NCBI GenBank assembly: GCA_963787345.1 | Contig: CAWBCW010000027.1 | Span: forward strand, 386,123-450,122 | DNA length: 64,000 nucleotides | Origin: Bacillus_BD sp963787345 | GTDB lineage: Bacteria > Bacillota > Bacilli > Bacillales > Cytobacillaceae | Direction of reading: 5' to 3' | Part shown: one piece after another, positions 34,705-43,273 of the stretch | Position numbering within the stretch: the stretch's first letter is position 1 | How the letters are laid out: every line of letters starts with the position of its first letter | Position numbers and translations under genes: made by a program | Notes under the pieces: model-generated | Seen by the model: only the letters and a program-made list of their open reading frames with translations | What the model was told of the DNA's origin: nothing | Databases searched by the model: none

Positions 34705-35715
34705 TTGAAAAAGTGGAAAAAGATCTTATTCCCTTTGATTGTTTCTGTTTTAATGGTTGGGCTTGCTGCCTGTAATTTTGGCGGTTCCGGAAATTCACAG
34801 AATTTAGAAAAGGTTCGTGTCGCAGAAGTTACTCGATCTGTTTTCTATGCACCGCTATATGTCGCAATTGAAGAAGGTTTTTTTGAAGATGAGGGATTAG
34901 ACGTTAAAGTGACAACCGTTTGGGGTGGAGATAAAACAATGACAGCGCTTATTTCAGATGGTGCAGAGATCGCCCTTGTTGGCTCAGAAACCTCCATTTA
35001 CGTTTCAGCCCAAGGTTCAACAGACCCCATCATCAATTTTGCACAACTCACACAAACGGACGGAACTTTCCTTGTCTCACGAGAAAAAATAGAGAATTTC
35101 AACTGGGATATGTTAAAAGGACGTGAGTTTCTTGGTCAGAGAAAAGGCGGTATGCCGCAAATGGTCGGTGAATTTGTATTAAAGCAACATAAGATCCACC
35201 CACAAAATGATTTAAATTTAATCCAAAACATTGACTTCGCAAATATTGCTAATTCGTATATTTCAGGAACGGGTGATTTTGTTCAATTATTCGAACCGCA
35301 AGCAAGTATGTTTGAAAAAGAAGGCAGAGGATACATTGTCGCTTCCTTTGGAACTGAATCGGGTCATGTACCGTATACAACGTTTATGACAAAAGAAAGT
35401 TATTTATCCAAAAATGACGATACAGTCGAAAAGTTTACCCGGGCTATTTATAAAGCTCAACAGTGGGTTTATAAAAATAGTTCTGCCGATACTGCTAAGT
35501 CCATTGAAAAATACTTCGCCGATACAGACTTAGATATTATTGAATCTTCCATTGATCGTTATAGAAGTCAAAAATCATTTGCAGAAAATCCAATATTAGA
35601 TGAAGAAGAGTGGGAAAACCTGCAAAACATCATGGATGAGGCCGGTGAACTTCCAAAGCGGATTGATTATGAGGATCTTGTAAACACAGAATTTGCCGAA
35701 AAAGTAATGGAATGA
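34705..35715 (+). CDS. ytlA: ABC transporter substrate-binding lipoprotein (SsuA/NMT1-like)
   Basis: 336 aa. Signal with lipobox LAAC near residue 23; then VRVAEVTRSVFYAPLYVAIE and GGDKTMTALISDGAEIALVG, the opening of the NMT1/SsuA/TauA binding-protein fold. TTG start behind AGGGAGG. With the next two genes it forms an importer of the nitrate/sulfonate/taurine/pyrimidine type. B. subtilis ytlA-C-D is the same arrangement; its ligand is not established, so none is claimed here. Confidence 0.88.
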   Translation: MKKWKKILFPLIVSVLMVGLAACNFGGSGNSQNLEKVRVAEVTRSVFYAPLYVAIEEGFFEDEGLDVKVTTVWGGDKTMTALISDGAEIALVGSETSIYVSAQGSTDPIINFAQLTQTDGTFLVSREKIENFNWDMLKGREFLGQRKGGMPQMVGEFVLKQHKIHPQNDLNLIQNIDFANIANSYISGTGDFVQLFEPQASMFEKEGRGYIVASFGTESGHVPYTTFMTKESYLSKNDDTVEKFTRAIYKAQQWVYKNSSADTAKSIEKYFADTDLDIIESSIDRYRSQKSFAENPILDEEEWENLQNIMDEAGELPKRIDYEDLVNTEFAEKVME

Positions 35716-35749
35716 CGTCTTTCTGCCAAAATCTTAAGGAGGACTCTTT

Positions 35750-36523
35750 ATGGTCTTTTTAAAAATTAAAGATGTCAGTCATACCTATTTCACAAAAACA
35801 ACTGCTGTAACCGCCCTCACCGATATCTCTCTTAATGTTGAGGAGGGGGAATTTATCTCCTTTCTCGGCCCAAGCGGCTGCGGTAAAACAACCATGCTCT
35901 CTATTATTGCAGGCCTATTACGACCAACGGAGGGAGTTGTTACATTAGAGGGTAAAGCGATTGATTCAAAAAAGAATGATATTGGTTATATGCTGCAACA
36001 GGATTATTTATTTCCGTGGAAAACAATCCAGGACAATATTTTACTCGGCTTAAAAGTTAGCAACCAATTAAATGAAGTAAAAAAACAATATACGTTAAAA
36101 CTCTTGAACCGAATGGGATTAGAAGGAGTCGAAAATCAATACCCTAAACAACTTTCTGGCGGGATGAGGCAGCGTGTCGCTCTTGTTCGGACATTAGCAA
36201 CTGAACCAAAGCTATTAATGCTTGATGAACCTTTTTCTGCGCTTGATTTTCAAACAAAACTTCATCTCGAAGATCTTGTGTCTGAAACGTTAAAGTCATT
36301 CCATAAAACAGCCATTTTAGTCACCCATGACATTGGTGAAGCCATCGCAATGAGCGATCGAATTTTTCTCTTCTCTGCCCGTCCCGGTCAAATCCATAAG
36401 ACGTTTCTCATTCCAGAAGAATTGCGCAACCTCCCTCCATTTGAAGCTCGTAATCACGAACTATACCCGCATCTATTTCAAATTATCTGGAAGGAGTTGG
36501 AATCTCTTGAAAACTCCCGCTAA
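35750..36523 (+). CDS. ytlC: ABC transporter ATP-binding protein (SsuB-like)
   Basis: 257 aa. Walker A GPSGCGKTT near residue 43-51, Q-loop MLQQDYLFPW, signature LSGGMRQRVALVRTL, Walker B LLMLDEPFSALD, switch His in VTHDIGEAI. RBS AAGGAGG. Its end overlaps the start of the permease gene by 17 bases. Confidence 0.92.
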   Translation: MVFLKIKDVSHTYFTKTTAVTALTDISLNVEEGEFISFLGPSGCGKTTMLSIIAGLLRPTEGVVTLEGKAIDSKKNDIGYMLQQDYLFPWKTIQDNILLGLKVSNQLNEVKKQYTLKLLNRMGLEGVENQYPKQLSGGMRQRVALVRTLATEPKLLMLDEPFSALDFQTKLHLEDLVSETLKSFHKTAILVTHDIGEAIAMSDRIFLFSARPGQIHKTFLIPEELRNLPPFEARNHELYPHLFQIIWKELESLENSR

Positions 36524-37316
36524 AATCGAACTAATGCATCAACATTATATTTCTTCACTAAAGAAAGAAAAACGCTTGGTCCGTTTTTACCAACTCATTA
36601 TTTTTCTCGTTTTCTTCAGTTGCTGGGAGGTCGCTAGTCGTCAGCAATGGATTGAGCCACTCATATTTAGTGCCCCTTCTAAAGTATGGATGTTGTTTAT
36701 AGCGAAAGTCCAAGATGGTTCCCTTCTCTTGGATTTAAGTGTTACGTTAGGGGAAACGATTTTAGGATTTCTAATCGGGACGATTCTTGGAACAGTGCTT
36801 GCAGCCATTCTATGGTGGTCCCCTATGCTGTCGAAAATTCTAGATCCTTATTTAGTCGTTTTAAATGCAATGCCTAAAATTGCTCTTGGACCGATCCTCA
36901 TTGTTGCTCTCGGACCGAACTTTACATCGATTATGGCTATGGGTGCCTTGATTTCGATCATTATTACAACCATCGTCGTCTATACTTCGTTTCGAGAAGT
37001 TGATCCGAATTATATAAAGGTCCTCCGTACATTTGGGGCCAACCGGATGCAATCCTTTAAGGAAGCGATTTTACCTGCCTCCTTTCCAACGATTATTTCA
37101 ACGTTAAAAGTAAATGTTGGCTTATCCTGGGTTGGTGTGATTGTCGGAGAATTCCTCGTATCCTCAAGAGGGCTTGGCTATATGATTATCTATGGATTCC
37201 AAGTGTTTAACTTTACCCTTGTGTTCCTTGCTTTGTTTGTGATTGCGATTTTAGCAACGATTATGTATCAACTTGTTGAATTGCTGGAAAAAAAGTTGAT
37301 TAAAAATAATCAATAA
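36507..37316 (+). CDS. ytlD: ABC transporter permease (SsuC-like)
   Basis: 269 aa from TTG 36507 (AAGGAG ten bases upstream); an ATG nine codons on is an alternative. Six membrane segments and the EAA loop EVDPNYIKVLRTFGANRM. Closing gene of ytlACD; a short hairpin terminator follows and overlaps the end of convergent ytkD. Confidence 0.9.
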   Translation: MKTPAKIELMHQHYISSLKKEKRLVRFYQLIIFLVFFSCWEVASRQQWIEPLIFSAPSKVWMLFIAKVQDGSLLLDLSVTLGETILGFLIGTILGTVLAAILWWSPMLSKILDPYLVVLNAMPKIALGPILIVALGPNFTSIMAMGALISIIITTIVVYTSFREVDPNYIKVLRTFGANRMQSFKEAILPASFPTIISTLKVNVGLSWVGVIVGEFLVSSRGLGYMIIYGFQVFNFTLVFLALFVIAILATIMYQLVELLEKKLIKNNQ

Positions 37317-37325
37317 TAACAGAAC

Positions 37326-37350
37326 GAAAACGGCAATTAGCCGTTTTTTT
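37326..37350 (+). terminator. Terminator of ytlD overlapping the ytkD stop
   Basis: Arms aaaacggc (37327-37334) and gccgtttt (37340-37347), then T-run. The complementary stop codon of ytkD (37337-37339) is in the loop. Confidence 0.85.
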
Positions 37351-37807
37351 CTTGAATCCTTCTAATTACCTTTTCAATAACCTTATCTTTCATAATAAAA
37401 CTATAAGAATCCTCCATCCGAAGGGATAAGAGATCACCACTTACGAGGACAGGTCCATTTGTTTCGAGATAATCCATTTTGGATTGTAGACTCTCCACTT
37501 CCCCGTAAAAAACAGCTTTTACGAAGGAGTTCTGCTCATCTTGGACTTGATATTCACCAAGATACTCTAAGCTTTTTAAAATAGCTCCTGTCTCTTCTTC
37601 AACTTCTCTTCTTGCTGCTTCTTGGAGTGATTCCCCCTCTTCTCTTTTGCCACCTGGAAATTCAAAGCCTCTTTTCTTATGTTTCGTTAACAGCCATTGA
37701 TCATAAAATTTGCAGATGACAAGTACATGCCTAGCCTCTTTAGAAAACGAATTTCTTGCAAATGTTAACGATACGGTACACCCATTTACATCTTGAAAAG
37801 TTTCCAT
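37337..37807 (-). CDS. ytkD: Nudix hydrolase YtkD (8-oxo-dGTPase / RNA pyrophosphohydrolase-like)
   Basis: 156 aa with a full Nudix box GGKREEGESLQEAARREV...EETG at residues 52-74. B. subtilis YtkD hydrolyses nucleoside triphosphates including oxidised ones and has also been linked to RNA 5'-end processing. ATG at 37807 follows GAGGTG. Gene order ytlD-ytkD is as in B. subtilis. Confidence 0.9.
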   Translation of the reverse strand: METFQDVNGCTVSLTFARNSFSKEARHVLVICKFYDQWLLTKHKKRGFEFPGGKREEGESLQEAARREVEEETGAILKSLEYLGEYQVQDEQNSFVKAVFYGEVESLQSKMDYLETNGPVLVSGDLLSLRMEDSYSFIMKDKVIEKVIRRIQEKNG

Positions 37808-37858
37808 TCCTACACCTCACTTATCCCTATTATAGAAGGAAATTAAGATGATAGGCAA

Positions 37859-38176
37859 TTACTCATTCCTTAATATTTTCATACTTTCAATTTGTTGCTG
37901 CACTTCCTCATTCCCATGTTGATAAATAAATCCATAAATCTGTTGAAGGGCTTCGTCTTGACGATCATTTTCCTCATCGTAATGGTATTCACGAAAAGGA
38001 ATATGAGAGCGAATAAAGGCAGGTAAATCGCCTGCCTCATTTTTATCAAAGAACTGTCTCAACTTTTGAATTTCATCCGGTGTTGCCTCGATTTGAAAGT
38101 TCCATGGCGAATCAATCCCACTTTGAGATATTTCACCCGATGAAATATGTATATAGTAGGTATTTTTCCCTTCCAT
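37859..38176 (-). CDS. Conserved hypothetical protein, 105 aa
   Basis: Not assigned to a named family. Soluble, acidic protein: starts MEGKNTYYIHISSGEISQ, holds DEIQKLRQFFD and AFIRSHIPFREYHYD, ends with a helix IESMKILRNE. Similar-looking proteins occur in other Bacillus genomes as hypothetical or misnamed hydrolases. It follows nothing in an operon; 51 bases separate it from ytkD's start, on the same strand. Confidence 0.7.
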   Translation of the reverse strand: MEGKNTYYIHISSGEISQSGIDSPWNFQIEATPDEIQKLRQFFDKNEAGDLPAFIRSHIPFREYHYDEENDRQDEALQQIYGFIYQHGNEEVQQQIESMKILRNE

Positions 38177-38335
38177 GTAAGCACCGACCTTTTACTTTTG
38201 TTTTTGTTTAGCTTCCCCTATTTGCTAATATTCATGAACAAGCCATAAGGAACATTTTTTTCATAATATCGGGTAAAGCTAAATATAATGTAAAAATCGC
38301 TAGGTAGTTATATACTATAGATAGGGGTGATAAAA

Positions 38336-38593
38336 ATGAAGCTAGTGGATGAACTCTTTGAAATGTATCGTGATAAATTAACAGGCGATGAAGAAGACAT
38401 TGATATGTTAGCGTTTGCATTTCTTGAAGAGATGACTCGTGAGGATTTATTACGAATAATCCAAGAAATGGATGAGCAAGAGCTTTATACGCTAATGGGC
38501 TTATATCTAATTGAAAGTCTAAAAGGAAAATTTGCAAAAGAGGACTATGGTCAACGTCCAAGTCCAATTAGTACTCATCGAAATATTCATTAA
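38336..38593 (+). CDS. Small cytosolic protein, DUF6154-like
   Basis: 85 aa, acidic, all-helical: MKLVDELFEMYRDKLTGDEE, then FLEEMTREDLLRIIQEMDEQ and a tail with RPSPISTHRNIH. It looks like the Bacillus DUF6154 family, with modest certainty. ATG 38336 is nine bases behind AGGGGTGA; a GTG three codons earlier is less well placed. Function unknown. A terminator follows. Confidence 0.7.
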   Translation: MKLVDELFEMYRDKLTGDEEDIDMLAFAFLEEMTREDLLRIIQEMDEQELYTLMGLYLIESLKGKFAKEDYGQRPSPISTHRNIH

Positions 38594-38621
38594 TCGTATA
38601 CATAACAAAGACTATGATTTG

Positions 38622-38652
38622 GACTGCTTCCATATGAAGCAGTCTCTCTTTT
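38622..38652 (+). terminator. Terminator of DUF6154-like gene
   Basis: Perfect 9-bp arms gactgcttc (38622-38630) / gaagcagtc (38636-38644), then TCTCTTTT. Confidence 0.85.
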
Positions 38653-38671
38653 GGCTTTTACATATAAAATG

Positions 38672-38814
38672 AAACTTCTATCAGTAGGGGCTTTCTTTCA
38701 TCCCCATTGATAGTTAGTCACGCAAAGCCTGGTTGATTTAGCTAAGGCCTAAACCCCAGAGATAAATTTCATTTGACCAATCAGGGCTTTACGGGCAGTA
38801 AGCCTAATAGATAG
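38672..38814. repeat. Structured non-coding segment, repeat-like (family B)
   Basis: About 140 bases without ORF. Stem ctatcagtagggg (38678-38690) / ccccattgatag (38702-38713), then a G+C-richer part with internal pairing (aagcctgg ... aaggcct) and the outer pair ctatca ... tagatag. Its style resembles the family A repeats but the sequence differs. Only one copy is in this window, so repeat status is a suspicion. Confidence 0.4.
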
Positions 38815-38815
38815 A

Positions 38816-38852
38816 AACGGATGCTTCAGCCTGGGAGCTTAAGCATCCATTT
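38816..38852 (-). terminator. Hairpin behind dps
   Basis: Arms ggatgctt (38819-38826) / aagcatcc (38841-38848); only GTTTCT follows on the minus strand, so a weak terminator. Confidence 0.5.
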
Positions 38853-38858
38853 CATTTC

Positions 38859-39296
38859 TTATCCTAAATAAGCATTGAACATCCATACGTGTTTTTGCAA
38901 TCCACCAATAATGGAAAGCAACATATCATTTGTTCCCTCATCATTTGCTTTTTCAGCCATTTCCATAGCTGATTGACATTCTCCAATGACAGTTTGAAAA
39001 TCGGAAATCATTTCACGAACCATGTCTTCTTCCGATTCGTTTCCACTCGCCTCTTTAATAGAGGAAATTTCAAGACACTCTTTGATCGTCGAAATCGGTC
39101 TTCCACCAATTGTTAAAATTCGTTCTGCCAGTTCATCAATATGGTCATTGGCTTCATTATAAAGCTCTTCAAATTTTTCATGTAAAACAAAAAAGTGGTG
39201 ACCTTTCACATGCCAATGATAATGATGTAATTTAACATAAAGAACCATCCAGTTTGCCACTTGTTTGTTCACAGCTTGAATTAATTCTTGACTCAT
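38859..39296 (-). CDS. dps: Dps-family DNA-protecting ferritin
   Basis: 145 aa, four-helix Dps subunit that oxidises and stores iron and shields DNA. The inter-subunit ferroxidase site is intact: HYHWHVKG (His near 27), then HEKFEELYNEANDHIDELAE with the Asp and Glu ligands. Length normal. Monocistronic, RBS GGGAGG. B. subtilis has the corresponding gene (ytkB/dps) in the same neighbourhood. A sigma-B promoter would be expected, but I could not find a well-spaced one. Confidence 0.93.
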   Translation of the reverse strand: MSQELIQAVNKQVANWMVLYVKLHHYHWHVKGHHFFVLHEKFEELYNEANDHIDELAERILTIGGRPISTIKECLEISSIKEASGNESEEDMVREMISDFQTVIGECQSAMEMAEKANDEGTNDMLLSIIGGLQKHVWMFNAYLG

Positions 39297-39468
39297 CTTA
39301 TCAACCTCCCGTCTTTAAGATCCCCATTTTTAAAAGAAACATCCTACCAAAAATGGATATTTTTGAAGCTTAAACATCCAATTTAGTCTGAAATCATGAT
39401 AATATGAGTACTTACAAGGAAACTTTTTTTCATCATGTTAGAATACTAATATAAAGGAGGGATGACCC

Positions 39469-39618
39469 TTGCTTACAACGATTATAATCGGTTCTGTAAT
39501 CATCATCTTTATTGTCCTTATCCTATGTGTTGTAACAACATCGAAAGCCTATCAAGTTAAACATACAATTGATCCACTCCCCTTAGAAGAAAATAAGGAA
39601 CAAGAGGAGTCAAAATGA
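39469..39618 (+). CDS. ytzI: Small membrane protein YtzI
   Basis: 49 aa from TTG 39469, with AAAGGAGGG upstream. One hydrophobic helix, residues about 3-23 (TTIIIGSVIIIFIVLILCVV), followed by a hydrophilic acidic tail ending EEQEESK-like. It is too short for usual ORF lists. Length and place fit B. subtilis YtzI. Its stop overlaps the start of cls (ATGA), so the two are translationally coupled. Confidence 0.75.
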   Translation: MLTTIIIGSVIIIFIVLILCVVTTSKAYQVKHTIDPLPLEENKEQEESK

Positions 39619-41084
39619 CAGATTTTTTACATAATATTGATATTTTAACCCTTTTAGGGACAGTAATTTTATTCTTAAATATGATTTTAGCAACGATTGT
39701 GATTTTTTTAGAAAAAAGAAATGCTGGATCGACTTGGGCGTGGCTATTGGTTCTATATTTCATACCAATATTAGGTTTTATTTTATATTTAATTTTAGGC
39801 AAAAAACTACCGAAAGGTCATCTATTTAAATGGGAAGATCGGAATAAAATTGGCATTGAAGAAATGATATCCGAACAACTTTCCCTTTTCCGCTCAGAGC
39901 GGTTTACGCCTTCTAATGAATTAATTCAGTACTATAAAGGCCTCATTTATATGCTTTTAGACAATAATGATGCAATTTTAACAACAAATAATAGTATTCA
40001 AATTTTTACAGATGGAAATCATAAATTCCGGTCTCTTTTTGATGATATTAAAAATGCTCAGGACACCATTCATCTGCAATATTATATTTTTAAAAGTGAC
40101 AATTTAGGCGGGCAGTTGATTCAGCTTTTAACCGAAAAGGCAAAGCAAGGGATAAAGGTTCGAATTCTCTATGATGATTTAGGGTCCCGCGGTACACGAA
40201 AAAAGCATTTTCGTGATTTAATCGCCGCTGGTGGTGAAGTGGAGGCATTTTTTCCTTCAAGCTTCCCTCTCATTAACTTTCGCATTAATTATCGAAACCA
40301 TCGTAAGTTAGTCATTATCGATGGGAGAATTGGCTATGTCGGCGGATTTAATGTGGGAGATGAGTATTTAGGATTGAATAAACGATTCGGCTATTGGCGT
40401 GATACCCACTTAAGAATGATCGGAAACTCCGTCCATGCAATCCAGACAAGATTTATTCTCGACTGGAATCAAGCTTCCGAAAGTAACGATATTTCCTATT
40501 CAGCTAATTTGTTTCCGACCATTCAATCTTCAGGACAAACAAGTATGCAAATTGTTACAAGTGGACCTGATTCGGAGTGGGAACATATTAAATATGGATA
40601 CATTAAAATGATCTCGTATGCACGTGAATCCATTTGGATTCAAACTCCCTATTTCATCCCTGATGCCAGTCTATTAGATGCCTTGCGAATTGCTTGTCTG
40701 ACTGGAAAAGATGTGCGGATTATGATTCCGAACAAACCTGACCACCCTTTTGTGTATTGGGCTACATACTTTCATGTTGGCGAATTACTAAAGGCTGGAG
40801 CCAAAATTTATATTTACGATAATGGTTTTATCCATGCAAAAACAATTATTGTCGATGGAAAATTAGCTTCTGTTGGTACAGCTAATATTGATGTGAGAAG
40901 TTTTAAATTAAATTTTGAAGTCAATGCTTTTCTTTATGATGAAGAAATTGGTGTTTCATTGACTGAAAGCTTTAACAAAGATTTGATTGTCTCTACAGAA
41001 TTAACATTAGATCAATATAAACAGCGATCTTTAAAAATTCGTTTTAAAGAATCAATCTCAAGACTGCTATCCCCAATTTTATAA
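39615..41084 (+). CDS. cls: Cardiolipin synthase
   Basis: 489 aa phospholipase-D-superfamily enzyme joining two phosphatidylglycerols into cardiolipin. Two N-terminal membrane segments (about 12-32 and 40-62), then two HKD sites: HRKLVIIDG (His229) and HAKTIIVDG (His407). Full length. Coupled to ytzI upstream by an ATGA overlap, which suggests the small membrane protein and the synthase work together. Confidence 0.95.
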   Translation: MTDFLHNIDILTLLGTVILFLNMILATIVIFLEKRNAGSTWAWLLVLYFIPILGFILYLILGKKLPKGHLFKWEDRNKIGIEEMISEQLSLFRSERFTPSNELIQYYKGLIYMLLDNNDAILTTNNSIQIFTDGNHKFRSLFDDIKNAQDTIHLQYYIFKSDNLGGQLIQLLTEKAKQGIKVRILYDDLGSRGTRKKHFRDLIAAGGEVEAFFPSSFPLINFRINYRNHRKLVIIDGRIGYVGGFNVGDEYLGLNKRFGYWRDTHLRMIGNSVHAIQTRFILDWNQASESNDISYSANLFPTIQSSGQTSMQIVTSGPDSEWEHIKYGYIKMISYARESIWIQTPYFIPDASLLDALRIACLTGKDVRIMIPNKPDHPFVYWATYFHVGELLKAGAKIYIYDNGFIHAKTIIVDGKLASVGTANIDVRSFKLNFEVNAFLYDEEIGVSLTESFNKDLIVSTELTLDQYKQRSLKIRFKESISRLLSPIL

Positions 41085-41151
41085 TCATGTTCTTAGACTC
41101 TTGTTCCTTAATATGTTACTTTGTAGAAAAGAAATAAAGAAGGAATCATTG

Positions 41152-41412
41152 ATGTTTAAAATCATTTTTGTTGGTCTTATACGTTTTTATCAAAAATGTA
41201 TTTCGCCTTTGAAGCCGCCAACTTGTCGTTTCTATCCAACTTGCTCTCATTATGGACTAGAGTCTGTAAAGCGGTTTGGTGCTTTAAAAGGTGGATATTT
41301 GACGATTAAGCGGATATTAAAATGCAACCCATTTCACCCAGGCGGTATTGATGAAGTACCTGAACATTGGCCTGGTTTCATTCAAAAACATCATCATAAT
41401 CATCATTCATAA
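41152..41412 (+). CDS. yidD: Membrane protein insertion efficiency factor YidD
   Basis: 86 aa from ATG 41152 (AGAAGGA eight bases before); the frame stays open further up without ribosome site. Family core FYQKCISPLKPPTCRFYPTC with three conserved Cys, and LKCNPFHPGGIDEVP. An amphipathic N-terminus attaches it to the membrane. The C-terminal tail is His-rich (KHHHNHHS). Known as YtjA in B. subtilis, beside ytiB. Confidence 0.95.
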   Translation: MFKIIFVGLIRFYQKCISPLKPPTCRFYPTCSHYGLESVKRFGALKGGYLTIKRILKCNPFHPGGIDEVPEHWPGFIQKHHHNHHS

Positions 41413-41416
41413 GCAT

Positions 41417-41455
41417 AAAATAGAGAGGTGCTGCCTTCGCACCTCTCTATTTTAT
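41417..41455 (+). terminator. Bidirectional terminator yidD / carbonic anhydrase
   Basis: Perfect 15-bp arms aaaatagagaggtgc (41417-41431) and gcacctctctatttt (41439-41453). Confidence 0.9.
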
Positions 41456-42018
41456 TTATTTTCGTATCCGTTGATCACTAAATCTAATTTTCCTGTTGAT
41501 GGATCAATTACTAAGCCATGTACAGGAACATCATTAGGGAGTAGTGGATGGTTTTTAATCACATCAACACTATGGGCAACACTATCCTCTACCCGATTAA
41601 ACCCTTTTAACCAATTTTGAAAGTCGATACCAGAGTACTCAAGCGTATCTAATGTCTCTTGTGAGACACCCCTTTCTTTCATTAGCTCAATCATTTCATT
41701 GGCTTTTAATCCGCCCATCCCGCAATCATGGTGTCCAATCACAAGTACTTCTTCTGCTTGTAACTGATAAAGGGCCACTAAAATACTTCTCATTACACTT
41801 CCAAATGGATGTGCCATAAGGGCACCAGCATTTTTCACCAATTTAATATCACCATTTCGCGCATTTAATGAGCGTGGTAGTAATTCAACTAAACGGGTAT
41901 CCATACAGGTTAAAATCACCATTTTTTTATTTGGAAGTTTGCTTGTTGCATACTTTTCATATTTCTTTTCAGCAACAAATTGTTCATTAAATGCTAAAAC
42001 TTCTTCAAGAATTCTCAT
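41452..42018 (-). CDS. ytiB: Beta-class carbonic anhydrase
   Basis: 188 aa from ATG 42018 (GGGGAAGGTG upstream); 15 further codons upstream are open but not supported. Zinc ligands Cys38 (ILTCMDTR), His96 and Cys99 (GHHDCGMGG), with the Asp40-Arg42 dyad. Converts CO2 and bicarbonate in the cytoplasm. Same neighbours (yidD/ytjA) as B. subtilis ytiB. Zinc-dependent, and its neighbour on the other side is a Zur-regulated zinc gene. Confidence 0.92.
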   Translation of the reverse strand: MRILEEVLAFNEQFVAEKKYEKYATSKLPNKKMVILTCMDTRLVELLPRSLNARNGDIKLVKNAGALMAHPFGSVMRSILVALYQLQAEEVLVIGHHDCGMGGLKANEMIELMKERGVSQETLDTLEYSGIDFQNWLKGFNRVEDSVAHSVDVIKNHPLLPNDVPVHGLVIDPSTGKLDLVINGYENK

Positions 42019-42137
42019 ATTCGCACCTTCCCCTATAGTAAATATATAAGGTATAGCATACAATTTTTTCTTATATCTTGCAATTTAAGTTTTTTATATC
42101 TTGCAATATTGAAGTTTTTTTTGTATTATTACATAGG

Positions 42138-42161
42138 TATAATCGTAATGATTCCGAATTA
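42138..42161. promoter_or_regulatory. Zur box 1 overlapping a TATAAT
   Basis: TAATCGTAATGATTCCGAATTA (split: TAATCGTAAT-G-ATTCCGAATTA, 42140-42161) is a diverged copy of the Zur palindrome AAATCGTAATNATTACGATTT. It covers the TATAAT at 42138-42143, a probable -10 of the zinc-binding gene. Confidence 0.7.
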
Positions 42162-42199
42162 ATATCATAAAAAAAGAAACAGATGACCAATTTAAGATT

Positions 42200-42222
42200 T
42201 AAATCGTAATGTTTTCGATTTA
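42200..42222. promoter_or_regulatory. Zur box 2
   Basis: AAATCGTAAT-G-TTTTCGATTT (42201-42221) matches the Bacillus Zur consensus except at two positions of the right half. It lies about 60 bases downstream of box 1 and 23 bases before the start codon. Zinc-loaded Zur bound here would block transcription. Confidence 0.8.
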
Positions 42223-42244
42223 TATACATGAGAGGAGATAACCG

Positions 42245-43213
42245 ATGAAAAAGCTATTACCATTCTTAAGCTTCATACTTCTAACGAGCATGATTTTGAC
42301 TGCTTGTGGGGAGGACAAAAAACAAGCTGATACGATTACTAATGATAAAAACATATTAACAGTTTATACAACCATTTATCCACTCCAATATTTTACAGAA
42401 GAAATTGGTGGGGAGGCTGTACAAGTTGAAACAATTTATCCTCCCGGCGCGGATGAACATACTTTTGATCCATCACAAAAGGATATGATGGCCTTAGCAG
42501 ACGCGGATTTATTTTTCTATGTAGGACTTGGCCTCGAAGGTTTTGTTGAGAAGGCAAAGGATTCCCTTAAAAGAGAAGATGTAACGCTCGTTTCTACGGG
42601 TGATCAATTATTAACGGCAGAAGTTTTTGCTCATGAAGATGATCATTCTGAAGAAGAAGAAACTACACATGATCATGGTCATAGTCATGGAGATATTGAT
42701 CCACATGTTTGGATTGACCCTATATATGCAAAAGAAATGGCCAATTCGATAAAAGAAGAGTTAATTGCCCAGTTGCCTGAAAAAGAAGCAGAATTCACGG
42801 AAAATTACGCGGCTTTAGCAGAAAAACTTGATTCGTTAAACGACCAGTTTTCCGAAGTCATCGATAAAGCTAAAACTAAAGAAATCATTGTCTCTCATGC
42901 TGCGTATGGATATTGGGAATCCCGCTATGGATTAGAACAAATCAGTGTCTCAGGGTTATCAACTTCAAGTGAACCTTCACAAAAGGATCTTGAAAACATT
43001 ATAGATACGGCAAATAAACTTAACCTGAACTATATTTTCTTCGAACAAAATGTAAGTTCTAAAATTACAGAAATCGTTCAAAATGAAATTGATGCGGAGT
43101 CACTTGTTCTCCATAATTTATCTACTCGTACAGAGGAGGATATTGAAAAAAAACGTGATTATTTTACCATTATGGAAGATAATTTAAAGGCTTTAGAAAA
43201 GGGGCTTCAATAA
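42245..43213 (+). CDS. znuA: Zinc ABC transporter substrate-binding lipoprotein (ZnuA/AdcA type)
   Basis: 322 aa. Lipoprotein with LTAC at residues 18-21. Cluster A-1 binding protein fold with metal ligands His72 (GADEHTFDPS), His154 (DPHVWIDP) and a later His (VSHAAYG). A His/Asp/Glu-rich loop at about 129-149 (HDHGHSHGD) is typical of zinc rather than manganese binders. Two Zur boxes upstream indicate induction in zinc starvation. The permease and ATPase genes are not beside it, so it must use partners encoded elsewhere. Confidence 0.93.
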   Translation: MKKLLPFLSFILLTSMILTACGEDKKQADTITNDKNILTVYTTIYPLQYFTEEIGGEAVQVETIYPPGADEHTFDPSQKDMMALADADLFFYVGLGLEGFVEKAKDSLKREDVTLVSTGDQLLTAEVFAHEDDHSEEEETTHDHGHSHGDIDPHVWIDPIYAKEMANSIKEELIAQLPEKEAEFTENYAALAEKLDSLNDQFSEVIDKAKTKEIIVSHAAYGYWESRYGLEQISVSGLSTSSEPSQKDLENIIDTANKLNLNYIFFEQNVSSKITEIVQNEIDAESLVLHNLSTRTEEDIEKKRDYFTIMEDNLKALEKGLQ

Positions 43214-43273
43214 TTTCCCTTACATTTATTTATTAAATGTTTGAAATCTATATTTTTGCAAGAAAACCTCAAA

